A stretch of DNA of 34,957 bases from Desulfobulbaceae bacterium (GTDB lineage: Bacteria > Desulfobacterota > Desulfobulbia > Desulfobulbales > Desulfocapsaceae): positions 1 through 34,957 of the forward strand of contig WSXV01000022.1 in the NCBI GenBank assembly GCA_009773475.1, written 5' to 3'. How positions within the stretch are numbered: position 1 is the first letter of the stretch; every line of letters starts with the position of its first letter. Positions 15,691-23,643 of this stretch are shown piece by piece. A model generated the notes under the pieces. The model did not search any database, had not been told where the DNA came from, and was given only the letters and a program-made list of their open reading frames with translations. A program made the translations under genes and the position numbers.

Positions 15691-17172
15691 ATGCAAGCTC
15701 CCATCACCATACTTTTTTCGGATAGTGGCCAGGAAAACACCCGAACCCTCAGCGATCATCTCAGAAACAACGACTTTAATTGTATCCAATTCAAGTCAGA
15801 AAAAGAACTTCTTTCTCTTCTCAATCAGACTTCAATCCACCTGCTTATCTACGATCTGACTTTTTTTGAAGAAAAAACCGCCATCACCCTGCTCAGAAAG
15901 ATTCAAGCAACCTTTCCCGACCTGCTGATCATCGCCGTTGTCCCGGAAGGGGCAGAAGACCTCATCGAGTCCGTCCTCCAGCTTGACCTCTTTTTTTATA
16001 TCCATACGCCCTATGATCCTGCCGAAATCCGTATTGCCTTACAACGCGCACAGGCCAAACTCAGCCGCCGGAAGGCCCCTGTAGCCCGAAGCAAACAGGA
16101 AGAAACGGCATCCTTCCATGGCTTGATCGGGCAGAGTCAAAGCATGCGCCAACTCTTCGAGTTGATCACCATGGTTGCCGAAGACGAATTCGCAACGGTG
16201 CTAATCCGCGGAGAATCGGGAACCGGCAAAGAACTTGTGGCCAAGGCCATTCATGCCCACAGCAGGCGGAGCAAAAAGAACTTTGTCCCGGTGAACTGCG
16301 CCGCCATCCCGGACGATCTCCTGGAGAGTGAACTTTTCGGATACACCAAAGGAGCCTTCACCGGTGCCTTACAAAACAAGATCGGACGAATAGAATACGC
16401 CAATGGCGGCACCCTTTTCCTCGACGAGATCGGGGACATGAAGCCTTCCCTTCAGGCGAAACTGCTCCGCGTCCTGCAGGAAAAGGAATTTGAACCGGTG
16501 GGCGGGCTCAAGGCCTGTCCGGTGGACACCCGGATTCTCGCCGCCACCCATTGTGATCTCGAGCAATTAGTCAAAGAAGGTCGATTCCGAGAAGATCTGT
16601 ATTATCGCCTCAGCGTTATCCCGCTGTCGATTCCGCCACTCAATAAAAGAAAAGAGGACATTCCTCTGCTCCTTGCAGCCTTTATCAACACCTACGCAAC
16701 CCAGCGCGGCCGTGAACCCTTTGCCTTTGAACCCCATGCCCTCATGGCCTTGATGAGTTATATGTGGCGCGGCAATGTGCGGGAACTGGAGAATCTGGTG
16801 CAGCACATGTCCATCCTCTACTCAGGAAAGACGGTACGCCTGGAGGATTTACCGGAGAAGTTCACTGCTGACTTTGACCCTTCAATCCCTGTGGATCTGC
16901 CGCTGCCCGCAGATATCGTCCAACAAATAGAACAGGCACAGCCCCTGGCATTGACAGAGGCTGTGGGTATCATCCCGACTACTGTAGCTGATATCAGCTG
17001 GGAAAGTGGGCAAGTGGACTTCAATGAGTTGATTGATGACTTTGAAAGACAATTGATCGTTCAGGCCATGCGAATTACCAGCGGCAATAAAAAAGAAGCC
17101 GCAAGATTACTCAACCTGAAACGAACGACCTTACTCGAGAAGATGAAAAAGAAAGAGATGCAGGACTTGTAA
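15691..17172 (+). CDS. Sigma-54-dependent transcriptional activator
   Basis: This encodes 493 residues in the NtrC-type order. Residues 1-125 form a receiver-like domain with candidate phospho-acceptor D55 (I-Y-D-L-T-F-F). The conserved Lys-Pro pair is replaced by H-T-P at about 105-107 and the Thr/Ser switch position is not obvious, so phosphorylation is uncertain. The AAA+ domain (about 145-385) has Walker A G-E-S-G-T-G-K-E (174-181), the sigma-54 loop G-A-F-T-G-A (221-226) and Walker B L-F-L-D-E-I. The last 45 residues form a Fis-type helix-turn-helix (N-K-K-E-A-A-R-L-L-N-L-K-R-T-T-L). It activates RNA polymerase-sigma-54 at enhancers. No histidine kinase is adjacent; targets are unknown. 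Confidence 0.95.
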   Translation: MQAPITILFSDSGQENTRTLSDHLRNNDFNCIQFKSEKELLSLLNQTSIHLLIYDLTFFEEKTAITLLRKIQATFPDLLIIAVVPEGAEDLIESVLQLDLFFYIHTPYDPAEIRIALQRAQAKLSRRKAPVARSKQEETASFHGLIGQSQSMRQLFELITMVAEDEFATVLIRGESGTGKELVAKAIHAHSRRSKKNFVPVNCAAIPDDLLESELFGYTKGAFTGALQNKIGRIEYANGGTLFLDEIGDMKPSLQAKLLRVLQEKEFEPVGGLKACPVDTRILAATHCDLEQLVKEGRFREDLYYRLSVIPLSIPPLNKRKEDIPLLLAAFINTYATQRGREPFAFEPHALMALMSYMWRGNVRELENLVQHMSILYSGKTVRLEDLPEKFTADFDPSIPVDLPLPADIVQQIEQAQPLALTEAVGIIPTTVADISWESGQVDFNELIDDFERQLIVQAMRITSGNKKEAARLLNLKRTTLLEKMKKKEMQDL

Positions 17173-17342
17173 GAACATTCCAAAACCTAAAATTCAAAGA
17201 ACAATACCGTTCTTCTTTTATTACAGAAATCTCCGGAACCATGGCGCCATGGCCGGGAATAAGGCTTGAGAGAAGTACTCCTCGCCTGTTTACCAATGCC
17301 GCCTCTTTTTTGAGTTAACCATAACAAAACAGTCGCTTACCT

Positions 17343-17386
17343 AAAAAAGGGTGAATGTCAGTAGGTCATGACATTCACCCTTTTTT
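17343..17386. terminator. Rho-independent terminator
   Basis: The 18-bp perfect arms (17343-17360, 17369-17386) enclose GTAGGTCA, followed by TTTTTTATTTT. It lies 170 bp past the sigma-54 activator stop and ends that transcript. Confidence 0.92.
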
Positions 17387-17736
17387 ATTTTGTAAATGCG
17401 TGACGGGAAAGGAAATACACCAGTGCATCGGGAGAATCGCCAAATAAAAGACTTTTTTGAGCATGGGCAGCACCGGAAAATCCCATTATCCGAGCATGGA
17501 TCATGGTGAGAAGTCCCCAAAGAGGCTTTGCCTGCAGGAAGCCCCTTGCAAATGCTTACTTCCTGTCCCCAGGATTTGAAGAGAATGAAAGAAAAGACAT
17601 TGAGGCATGCTTCCTATCTGAAGACTCTCTTTTATCGATTTTATCAATTTGACGGCATCGCTTTCTTTAGATTATTTAATCTTTCGATATCATCAAGAAA
17701 CTATAGAAGTAAAAAAGATCTGAGGAAGAGTCACAA
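17387..17736. other. Intergenic region upstream of redox cluster
   Basis: About 350 bp without a convincing gene. A small 70-codon frame at 17528-17740 is not protein-like. GGAAG near 17538 can pair with CTTCC near 17560. An AT-rich stretch before 17737 (around 17640-17700) is the likely promoter region for the MauE/rhodanese genes, but no clear consensus can be fixed by eye. Confidence 0.4.
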
Positions 17737-18231
17737 ATGAAGACCAGTCAGGACGCCGCTTGCCGATTATTTTTTCCATGGTTCACTCTCACCACGTTGG
17801 AGCGTCTCGTACGGTGGGTGCTTGCAGGCATATTTATCTATTCAGGAATGATAAAACTTATGGACCCAGCTCGATTTGCCGAGGTTATCTCCGGCTTTGG
17901 GCTGCTTCCTAAGCCATTTCTTTTTCCTGCCGCCTTGTCCTTGTCCTCTCTGGAGTTGGTCGCCGGGGTTGGACTTATTTTTGCCATTCGCGGCAGCCTT
18001 TCGGTGATTGCTGCAATGCTGCTCATGTTTATTGCCGTTCTTGTTTACGGAATCCATCTGGGACTGGACATTGATTGCGGCTGCTTCGGCCCCGAAGACC
18101 CGGAGCAGGCCTATAAGGGGCTCAAGGTCGCTCTGGTGCGGGATGCTGTAATGATGGCAGCGTTAGTATTTATTTATTGGGGTCGCGCCCGGACTCAATC
18201 TTGGTCCGGTCGTTCGAAAAATCAACTGTAG
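17737..18231 (+). CDS. MauE/DoxX-like redox membrane protein
   Basis: This encodes 164 residues with about four transmembrane helices: F-I-Y-S-G-M-I-K-L-M-D-P near 31-42 is the family start, followed by hydrophobic blocks at about 60-85, 87-107 and 130-147. A periplasmic-side loop after the third helix has D-I-D-C-G-C-F-G, a C-x-C pair typical of the MauE (methylamine utilisation/DoxX-related) family. Such proteins are thought to hand electrons to or from thiol-disulfide partners. An upstream GAGGAAG supports the ATG. The rhodanese gene follows 15 bases later, so a shared transcript and a linked thiol/sulfur role are likely; the electron partner is not known. Confidence 0.85.
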   Translation: MKTSQDAACRLFFPWFTLTTLERLVRWVLAGIFIYSGMIKLMDPARFAEVISGFGLLPKPFLFPAALSLSSLELVAGVGLIFAIRGSLSVIAAMLLMFIAVLVYGIHLGLDIDCGCFGPEDPEQAYKGLKVALVRDAVMMAALVFIYWGRARTQSWSGRSKNQL

Positions 18232-18246
18232 TTAAAGGAGACGAGC

Positions 18247-18786
18247 GTGAAACAAAGAAAAGGTGTGTTCCAGGGGTTGATGGTCAGTCTATTTATTCTG
18301 GCCATGAGCGTGTCAACATTCTCTTACGCTGCTGACAATAAGTTTGAGGAAGAGGTTGTCAAAGAGAAGGAGACTGCCAAAGTTGTACGGGATGTACAGC
18401 AAGGCGGGTACGGCATCGTGACCACTGAAGAACTCAAGGGACTGATCGATGCCGGTAAAGATGTGCTGATTATTGACACCATGCCCTTTGAAGATTCGTA
18501 CAAAAAAAATCATATTCCCGGGGCTAAACAGTTCCTCTTCCCCATCCCGGATATGAAGGAATGGGATGCCAAAGAAACCGACGGCAAAAGCGTCGAAGAC
18601 TTCAAGGCACTTCTCGGCCCCGACAAGAACCGCATGATTGTGGTCTACTGCGGTTTCGTCAAATGCACTCGCAGCCATAATGGCGCTGCCTGGGCAAAAA
18701 AACTCGGCTACACCAACGTATCCCGCCATCTGGGTGGGATCTTCGCCTGGAAGGGTGCAGGGTATCCAGCAGGTACTGTTCAATAA
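18247..18786 (+). CDS. Exported rhodanese-like protein
   Basis: This encodes 179 residues starting with GTG at 18247, well placed behind AAAGGAG. A Sec signal peptide (about 1-28, ending S-Y-A-A) sends it to the periplasm. A rhodanese domain follows: L-I-I-D-T-M-P-F-E-D (substrate-side strand), H-I-P-G-A-K-Q, and the active-site loop V-V-Y-C-G-F-V-K-C-T-R-S (about 134-145). The loop has the catalytic Cys as the first of two cysteines and is longer than the usual six-residue rhodanese loop. The family transfers sulfane sulfur; the second Cys suggests a disulfide or persulfide relay. It is probably co-expressed with the MauE-like protein. Confidence 0.9.
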   Translation: MKQRKGVFQGLMVSLFILAMSVSTFSYAADNKFEEEVVKEKETAKVVRDVQQGGYGIVTTEELKGLIDAGKDVLIIDTMPFEDSYKKNHIPGAKQFLFPIPDMKEWDAKETDGKSVEDFKALLGPDKNRMIVVYCGFVKCTRSHNGAAWAKKLGYTNVSRHLGGIFAWKGAGYPAGTVQ

Positions 18787-18791
18787 TATCA

Positions 18792-18836
18792 CAATTTACC
18801 CATGTGGGGAGGAACTCTTCCCACATGGGTAAATTG
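18792..18836. terminator. Rho-independent terminator
   Basis: Arms of about 18 bp (18792-18809 and 18819-18836) read CAATTTACCCATGTGGG and its complement. It begins six bases after the rhodanese stop. The T-tract is weak on the + strand, but the stem is long. It separates the MauE-rhodanese pair from the next two genes. Confidence 0.8.
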
Positions 18837-19099
18837 TTTCGAATCCTATACCCCCTTCTCTATCCTGATTATTTCACCAACTCGCTCCTGCTTACGCTCA
18901 GGCTGTAGCTTTTATAGGAGCCAAAAGGCACCATCCTTGTATCCCATCCCCGATGGGAACAGACACAAGATACATTCCCCGCATTGCTTACCCCGGAACG
19001 TTTCACCTGACACAAAGAGCTCCAGCATAAGTGATTTTATAACAATTATCAGACATCGACATGGCTGATGCTGCAGGAATACATACAAGAGGAACCAAT

Positions 19100-19954
19100 A
19101 TGACAGAGAATCCACGACGACAATTTTTAAAAAGTGCCGGTGTTGCTCTCGGAGCATCACTCGCATTTGCTGTTCCTGGACATAGTAGCAGCACAGAGCG
19201 TAACAGCAGTAGCCTGCAGGTCTGGTCGTGTGGCGGCCTGGCAGAGGCCATGATGCCGGCTAATGCCAAATTTACCGAGAAAAACGGCAGTGACATCGCC
19301 TACACCGGTGCCTTTGCCGGTGCCCTGGGAAAATCTCTCCTCACGGGGGGAGCACAGACTGAGGTCTTTGCTCCCCGGGTTCTTGAACTTGCTCAAAAAC
19401 TCAAGGCTCAAGGAAAGATGCTTCATTACACTCCCCTTTGCTACACCAGATATGTGATGATCACTCCAAAAGGGAACCCTGCCGGCATAGAAACCATAGA
19501 GGATATCAACAAGCCGGGAATAAAACCGGTAATCATCCCTGACGCTTCACCTCCAGGGGGCCTGGCATCCATGGTCATCCTGAAAAAGGCCGGAGTTCAG
19601 GAGGCTGCCATCAAGAACGCTGTGTCCAAGGGTGACTGTGTGCAAACTTCAGTCCCTGATATCATTAGCGGCAAGGGAGATGTGGCGGTGGTGGAATACC
19701 GCCTGACCCAGTTACCGCAATTTAAAGGCAAGGTTGAGATCATTGATATTTCCGAAAAACATTATCCGCCCGCACCGATCCCATTCACCATCGGCCTCAT
19801 GAAGTGGGCCAAAGACCGGGAGCTTGCTGAAGAGTATATCAAATTTATTCTTTCTGATGCGGGGCAACAATTCTTTCAAATGGCAGGATTTATTCCGGCA
19901 GGATCAGAAGAGGGCAAAAGATTAACGGCAAAATATGGAGTAAAAGATGTTTAA
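19100..19954 (+). CDS. Tat-exported ModA-like substrate-binding protein
   Basis: This encodes 284 residues from the ATG at 19100 (upstream AGAGGA); the frame extends to 19061, but that would bury the signal. The N-terminus has a twin-arginine motif, R-R-Q-F-L-K-S, followed by a hydrophobic stretch ending A-F-A-V-P-G-H-S. Tat export suggests the protein folds or binds a cofactor before crossing. The mature part is a type II periplasmic binding protein like ModA: L-Q-V-W-S-C-G-G-L, a hinge with Y-V-M-I-T-P-K-G-N-P, and A-E-E-Y-I-K-F-I-L-S near the C-terminus. No permease or ATPase gene is adjacent; instead it overlaps a NapH-like iron-sulfur protein by 8 bp. A role in redox or metal-oxyanion sensing is inferred. 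Confidence 0.88.
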   Translation: MTENPRRQFLKSAGVALGASLAFAVPGHSSSTERNSSSLQVWSCGGLAEAMMPANAKFTEKNGSDIAYTGAFAGALGKSLLTGGAQTEVFAPRVLELAQKLKAQGKMLHYTPLCYTRYVMITPKGNPAGIETIEDINKPGIKPVIIPDASPPGGLASMVILKKAGVQEAAIKNAVSKGDCVQTSVPDIISGKGDVAVVEYRLTQLPQFKGKVEIIDISEKHYPPAPIPFTIGLMKWAKDRELAEEYIKFILSDAGQQFFQMAGFIPAGSEEGKRLTAKYGVKDV

Positions 19955-20684
19955 ATTTTTACAGAATGGTCAATACAAGCGCAGGATCAGCCAGACGCTC
20001 TTCCTCTTTATCCTGGGAGAATGGTCTTTTTACGGCATTTTCCGCTGTCCCTTTGCGGTTCCCTATATCGGCTGTGGGAATTGTCCGGTTCTCCAATGCC
20101 CCGGTCGCTCAATCTGGATGTGGAGCTGGATCGGGATAGCCGTTTCTGCACTTATTTTCGGCAGGGCCTTCTGTGGATGGGCCTGTCCAGGCGGCATGAT
20201 CGCCGAGTTTCTGGCTGACATCTCCATCCTTAAAATCCGTCTCCATGGGGCCGTTGCAAAAATTGCAGGAAATTTGAAATATCTCATGCTGGCCCTTACG
20301 CTCTATTACTTCTTCATCCTCAATAATCCGCGCTGGGCGATACCAATCAGAAACGGGGAGTTTTTCAATTCTGTCTTTCTCACGTTTGAACATGCAAACA
20401 ACCTTTGGCTTTACAAAACTATAGCTTTCCTCGCCATTTTCTTCCTGGGCGGTTTGCTCATTTCTCGATTCTGGTGCAGATTTCTCTGCCCAACCGGAGG
20501 ACTGCTTGATCTCGTCAACCGCTTTGCCCTGATCAAGGTGGTGGCAGATGCAAAATGTACGAATTGTGATGCATGCAGTAAGACATGTTCCATGGACACC
20601 AGACCTTCGACAATAAACTGCACCAATTGTGGAACATGCCTGACTCAATGCCCAACCGGGGCAATCAGTTACAAGAAAATGTAA
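19947..20684 (+). CDS. NapH/MauN-like 4Fe-4S membrane protein
   Basis: This encodes 245 residues with about four transmembrane helices. Two cysteine-proline motifs lie at the membrane faces (F-C-G-W-A-C-P-G and R-F-L-C-P-T-G), the hallmark of the NapH/NosR-C/MauN/RdxA group. An N-terminal loop also has C-G-N-C-P-V-L-Q-C-P. The C-terminal tail (about 205-240) contains two ferredoxin motifs, C-T-N-C-D-A-C-S-K-T-C and C-T-N-C-G-T-C-L-T-Q-C-P, for two [4Fe-4S] clusters. Relatives pass electrons from the quinol pool to periplasmic enzymes or assembly pathways. The gene overlaps the preceding binding-protein gene, indicating translational coupling and a shared function. Confidence 0.92.
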   Translation: MFKFLQNGQYKRRISQTLFLFILGEWSFYGIFRCPFAVPYIGCGNCPVLQCPGRSIWMWSWIGIAVSALIFGRAFCGWACPGGMIAEFLADISILKIRLHGAVAKIAGNLKYLMLALTLYYFFILNNPRWAIPIRNGEFFNSVFLTFEHANNLWLYKTIAFLAIFFLGGLLISRFWCRFLCPTGGLLDLVNRFALIKVVADAKCTNCDACSKTCSMDTRPSTINCTNCGTCLTQCPTGAISYKKM

Positions 20685-20793
20685 AAAAACTCATTGCTGT
20701 TTCCTTCACATGAAGAAACGGGATATTTCCTTATGGCAAGTCAATGAAAGAAATCCCACGTTAGAATCAACACCTTGGCATTGAGTTCCTGCA

Positions 20794-20830
20794 AAGGCTG
20801 GGGACGGTGAGTGATACCGTCCCCAGCCTT
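20794..20830. terminator. Hairpin between convergent genes
   Basis: The 15-bp perfect arms AAGGCTGGGGACGGT (20794-20808) and its complement (20816-20830) lie between the NapH-like gene (+) and gnd (-). The GC-rich stem is strong, but T-tracts are short on both sides. Confidence 0.75.
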
Positions 20831-20952
20831 ACCACCCCATGCCCCCGGTTCCTCATCTATTTCCATCTAATCGGCTTATTCAAATTCCCAGGGACACTTC
20901 TGGCTTTCCCTTAGCTGTTGTTTTGAGCCTTCCGGCGCTGGCGGGAATACGT

Positions 20953-22371
20953 TTAGCGGCCTTTGCCGATCCAATCGGTATGGAAGAATTCGCCACGCGG
21001 CCTGTCGATTCGTTCATAGGTGTGAGCGCCGAAATAATCGCGCTGGGCCTGGAGCAGGTTGGCGGGGAGCCTTTCGCTGCGATAGCCGTCAAAATAGGCC
21101 AGGGCCGACGAAAAAGCAGGAATGGGGATGCCCAGTTCCACCGCCTTGGCCACCACCCTGCGCCAGCCAGCCTGGGCCGTAAGGATGGCATCGCGGAAAA
21201 AGTCGTTGAACAGGAGATTTTCCAGCCCCGGATCTTGTACAAAGGCCTCTTTGATATTGCCTAAGAATGCACTGCGAATAATACAGCCACCCCGCCACAT
21301 AAGGGCGATCCCACCATAGTTGAGTTGCCAGCCATATTCTTTCGCGGCCTGGCACATGAGCATATACCCTTGTGCATAGGAGATGATCTTAGAGGCATAG
21401 AGGGCATCGTGCACCGCATCGACAAATCCTTCGACATCGTCTCCGGCAAGGAAGAAAGAGGATGGAAATATCGCTGCGGCTTTCATTCGCTGGTCTTTCA
21501 GGGTTGACAGGCCACGGGCCAACACTGCCTCACCAATGATGGTGAGGGGGACTCCGAGATCCAGGGCATTGATGGCGGTCCATTTGCCGGTCCCTTTCTG
21601 GCCGGCCGTGTCAAGAATTTTATCCACCAGCGGAGTGCCGTCATCATCCTTGCGCTTGAGGATCTCAGCAGAAATCTCCATCAGATAAGAATCGAGCACA
21701 CCCGTATTCCAACGGCTGAAGGCAGACTGGATCTCCCCGATAGCCATGCCCAGTCCACGCCCCATAAAATCGTAGGCCTCGCCGATAAGCTGCATATCAC
21801 CGTACTCAATGCCGTTATGCACCATCTTGACAAAATGGCCCGCCCCCTCTTCGCCAACCCACTCGCAGCAGGGAGCGCCGTCAACCTTGGCGGCGATGGC
21901 CTGGAAGATATCCCGCACATGGGGCCAGGCCTCGGGGTTCCCGCCCGGCATGATCGAGGGGCCACGACGAGCGCCCTCCTCGCCTCCGGAGATCCCACAA
22001 CCGACGAACAGAATCCCCTTTCCGGCAAGGTCACGGGTTCGGCGATTGGTGTCGCTGAAGAGGGAGTTGCCCCCATCGATGATAATATCTCCCGGCGAAA
22101 GCAACGGCAGCAGCAGCTCAATAAAGGAGTCAACCACGGGCCCGGCCTGGACCATCAGCATCACCCGGCACGGCTTTTTCAACGCATCAACCAGTTCGAC
22201 CAGGGAATGAGCCCCAAGAATGCTGGTTCCCGCAGCAGGCCCTGCCAGAAATTCATCGACCTTCGAGACTGTTCGATTGAACACGGCCACCGTAAATCCG
22301 TGCTCATTCATGTTCAACACAAGGTTCCGGCCCATGACCGCAAGACCGATCAGTCCAATATCAGCTTTCAT
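20953..22371 (-). CDS. gnd: 6-phosphogluconate dehydrogenase (decarboxylating)
   Basis: This encodes 472 residues, the length of the long (tetramer-independent, dimeric) type. The ATG at 22371 has GGAG seven bases upstream; the longer frame to 22398 is rejected. The NADP-binding N-terminus is G-L-I-G-L-A-V-M-G-R-N-L. Catalytic and substrate motifs are G-G-N-S, G-C-G-I-S-G-G-E-E-G-A-R-R-G-P-S, K-M-V-H-N-G-I-E-Y-G-D (with the general-base Lys) and R-G-G-C-I-I-R-S. The C-terminal tail R-D-Y-F-G-A-H-T-Y-E-R closes the partner's active site. It converts 6-phosphogluconate to ribulose-5-phosphate with NADP reduction. No zwf or pgl gene is adjacent. Confidence 0.97.
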   Translation of the reverse strand: MKADIGLIGLAVMGRNLVLNMNEHGFTVAVFNRTVSKVDEFLAGPAAGTSILGAHSLVELVDALKKPCRVMLMVQAGPVVDSFIELLLPLLSPGDIIIDGGNSLFSDTNRRTRDLAGKGILFVGCGISGGEEGARRGPSIMPGGNPEAWPHVRDIFQAIAAKVDGAPCCEWVGEEGAGHFVKMVHNGIEYGDMQLIGEAYDFMGRGLGMAIGEIQSAFSRWNTGVLDSYLMEISAEILKRKDDDGTPLVDKILDTAGQKGTGKWTAINALDLGVPLTIIGEAVLARGLSTLKDQRMKAAAIFPSSFFLAGDDVEGFVDAVHDALYASKIISYAQGYMLMCQAAKEYGWQLNYGGIALMWRGGCIIRSAFLGNIKEAFVQDPGLENLLFNDFFRDAILTAQAGWRRVVAKAVELGIPIPAFSSALAYFDGYRSERLPANLLQAQRDYFGAHTYERIDRPRGEFFHTDWIGKGR

Positions 22372-22449
22372 CAAAGCTCTCCACAATATTTGTTCCATAT
22401 GCCCGGGGCCGAGACCAGGGCGGCCAGGCGTTCTGCTGCTATAAAAAAA

Positions 22450-23298
22450 TCACTCCGAACTGTTCAAGCGCCAGTCATAGTCATCAGATACACCATCCTT
22501 GTATGTCTGCAATACCTTTGTCAAACCATCCTCGGCATATTGCCGCAGATGCTGCACAACAGCTTCTTCGCTGCCGCCGAAATCTACCTGAAACCATTTG
22601 TAGATACTGGAGACATAAAGCCTGCCATTTTCCATCCGTGCACCCCTGGCACTGTTGACAAAGGTTCGTGCCGCTGTATTTAACAACGCCTCCGTATTGG
22701 TGGCGGTATAGGCACCCCCCTGCAGGTCAGGACAGCCCAGGCTTGCGCAGTTCAACGCATAATGGAGCCGGTTATCGTGAAAAATCGGGCGAAGAATACG
22801 ATGTTCAATGTCGTTTAAACTGACCTGTTCCCCTTCGATGGTGAGCAGCTTGGCATCCCAGGGACCGTTTGCAAACAGGCCGGGGGAGATGTCGATATCC
22901 ATGATACTTTTTACCGGATAATGGTCAAGAATAACCTGGACGGTCTGGGCGTTATAGAGATTGATCCAGTAAGCCTTCTGTTCCTGCCGGTTGAGAGAGC
23001 TTGTCTTGATCTGCTGGAGATAGCTGAGATAGTCTTGCAGGTTTTGCCGATCAGCCGGCAAAACCGCCCGATAGCGAAAGCGGTTGATCCCGGTTGGATG
23101 ATGAGTGACCAGGTATTTTTTCAGAATCAAATCCCAGGCCGTGTGATCAACAACCACGTGGCTCTCCTCCGCATGGGCCTCCCATCGGGGCCATAGATCG
23201 GGGTCAGGGGCAGCACTGGCCGGGGAATGGTTGAAACAAATCGCAATCCAGACTATCAAAACCAGCCGGCAAGCGGGTACTAATAACGTATGAGTCAT
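22450..23298 (-). CDS. Exported DUF547 protein
   Basis: This encodes 282 residues from the ATG at 23298, with AGGGAGG eight bases upstream. A signal peptide occupies about residues 1-29 (ending P-A-S-A-A). The remainder is a DUF547 domain: K-A-Y-W-I-N-L-Y-N-A-Q-T-V near 110-122, the central H-Y-A-L-N-C-A-S-L-G-C-P motif near 180-191, and a late V-S-S-I-Y-K-W-F-Q-V-D-F-G. The conserved Cys and His suggest a thiol-type catalytic centre, but no activity is established for the family. It should be periplasmic. It lies upstream of gnd on the same strand with a 78-bp gap, so it could be co-transcribed, without an obvious functional link. Confidence 0.92.
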   Translation of the reverse strand: MTHTLLVPACRLVLIVWIAICFNHSPASAAPDPDLWPRWEAHAEESHVVVDHTAWDLILKKYLVTHHPTGINRFRYRAVLPADRQNLQDYLSYLQQIKTSSLNRQEQKAYWINLYNAQTVQVILDHYPVKSIMDIDISPGLFANGPWDAKLLTIEGEQVSLNDIEHRILRPIFHDNRLHYALNCASLGCPDLQGGAYTATNTEALLNTAARTFVNSARGARMENGRLYVSSIYKWFQVDFGGSEEAVVQHLRQYAEDGLTKVLQTYKDGVSDDYDWRLNSSE

Positions 23299-23643
23299 CA
23301 AAGTTTCCTCCCTATCGTTCTTAACCTTAAAGCTGCCCTGATGGCCATGTGTGAAATGGTGCGGAGTAGCAAGACAACCTGAATGGCTAAAATAACCGAC
23401 ATCCCTTTATTTTCCTATAACTCAGGCTTCGAGCAGCATTTTTTTCATACCAGCTCAGGCATATGTGATGTAGGTTGAAAACAATGAAAACCAATGTTTT
23501 GATTGCAAACATACTGAAGGTGTCAATATGGAAAGAATTCCGTAAGGCCGTTTCACAATAGAGTTTTGGGAAGAATCTGGGGCCACTCGCTTAGAACGCT
23601 GAATCGTTCCATTTATTTTAGCTGATACAACAGGAGAAATGGT
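23299..23643. other. Intergenic region between divergent genes
   Basis: 345 bp separating the divergent DUF547 (-) and phospholipase (+) genes. It should contain both promoters. AT-rich patches at about 23400-23420 and 23600-23620 are candidates. No gene, RNA or repeat was recognised. Confidence 0.5.

Noticed and set aside
17239..17252. Perfect 14-bp palindrome CCATGGCGCCATGG
   Set aside because: It is isolated, not near a promoter, and has no repeat elsewhere in the window, so no function can be supported.
17528..17580. Possible sigma-54 (-24/-12) promoter upstream of the MauE-like gene
   Set aside because: The GG and GC elements are not at the required spacing.
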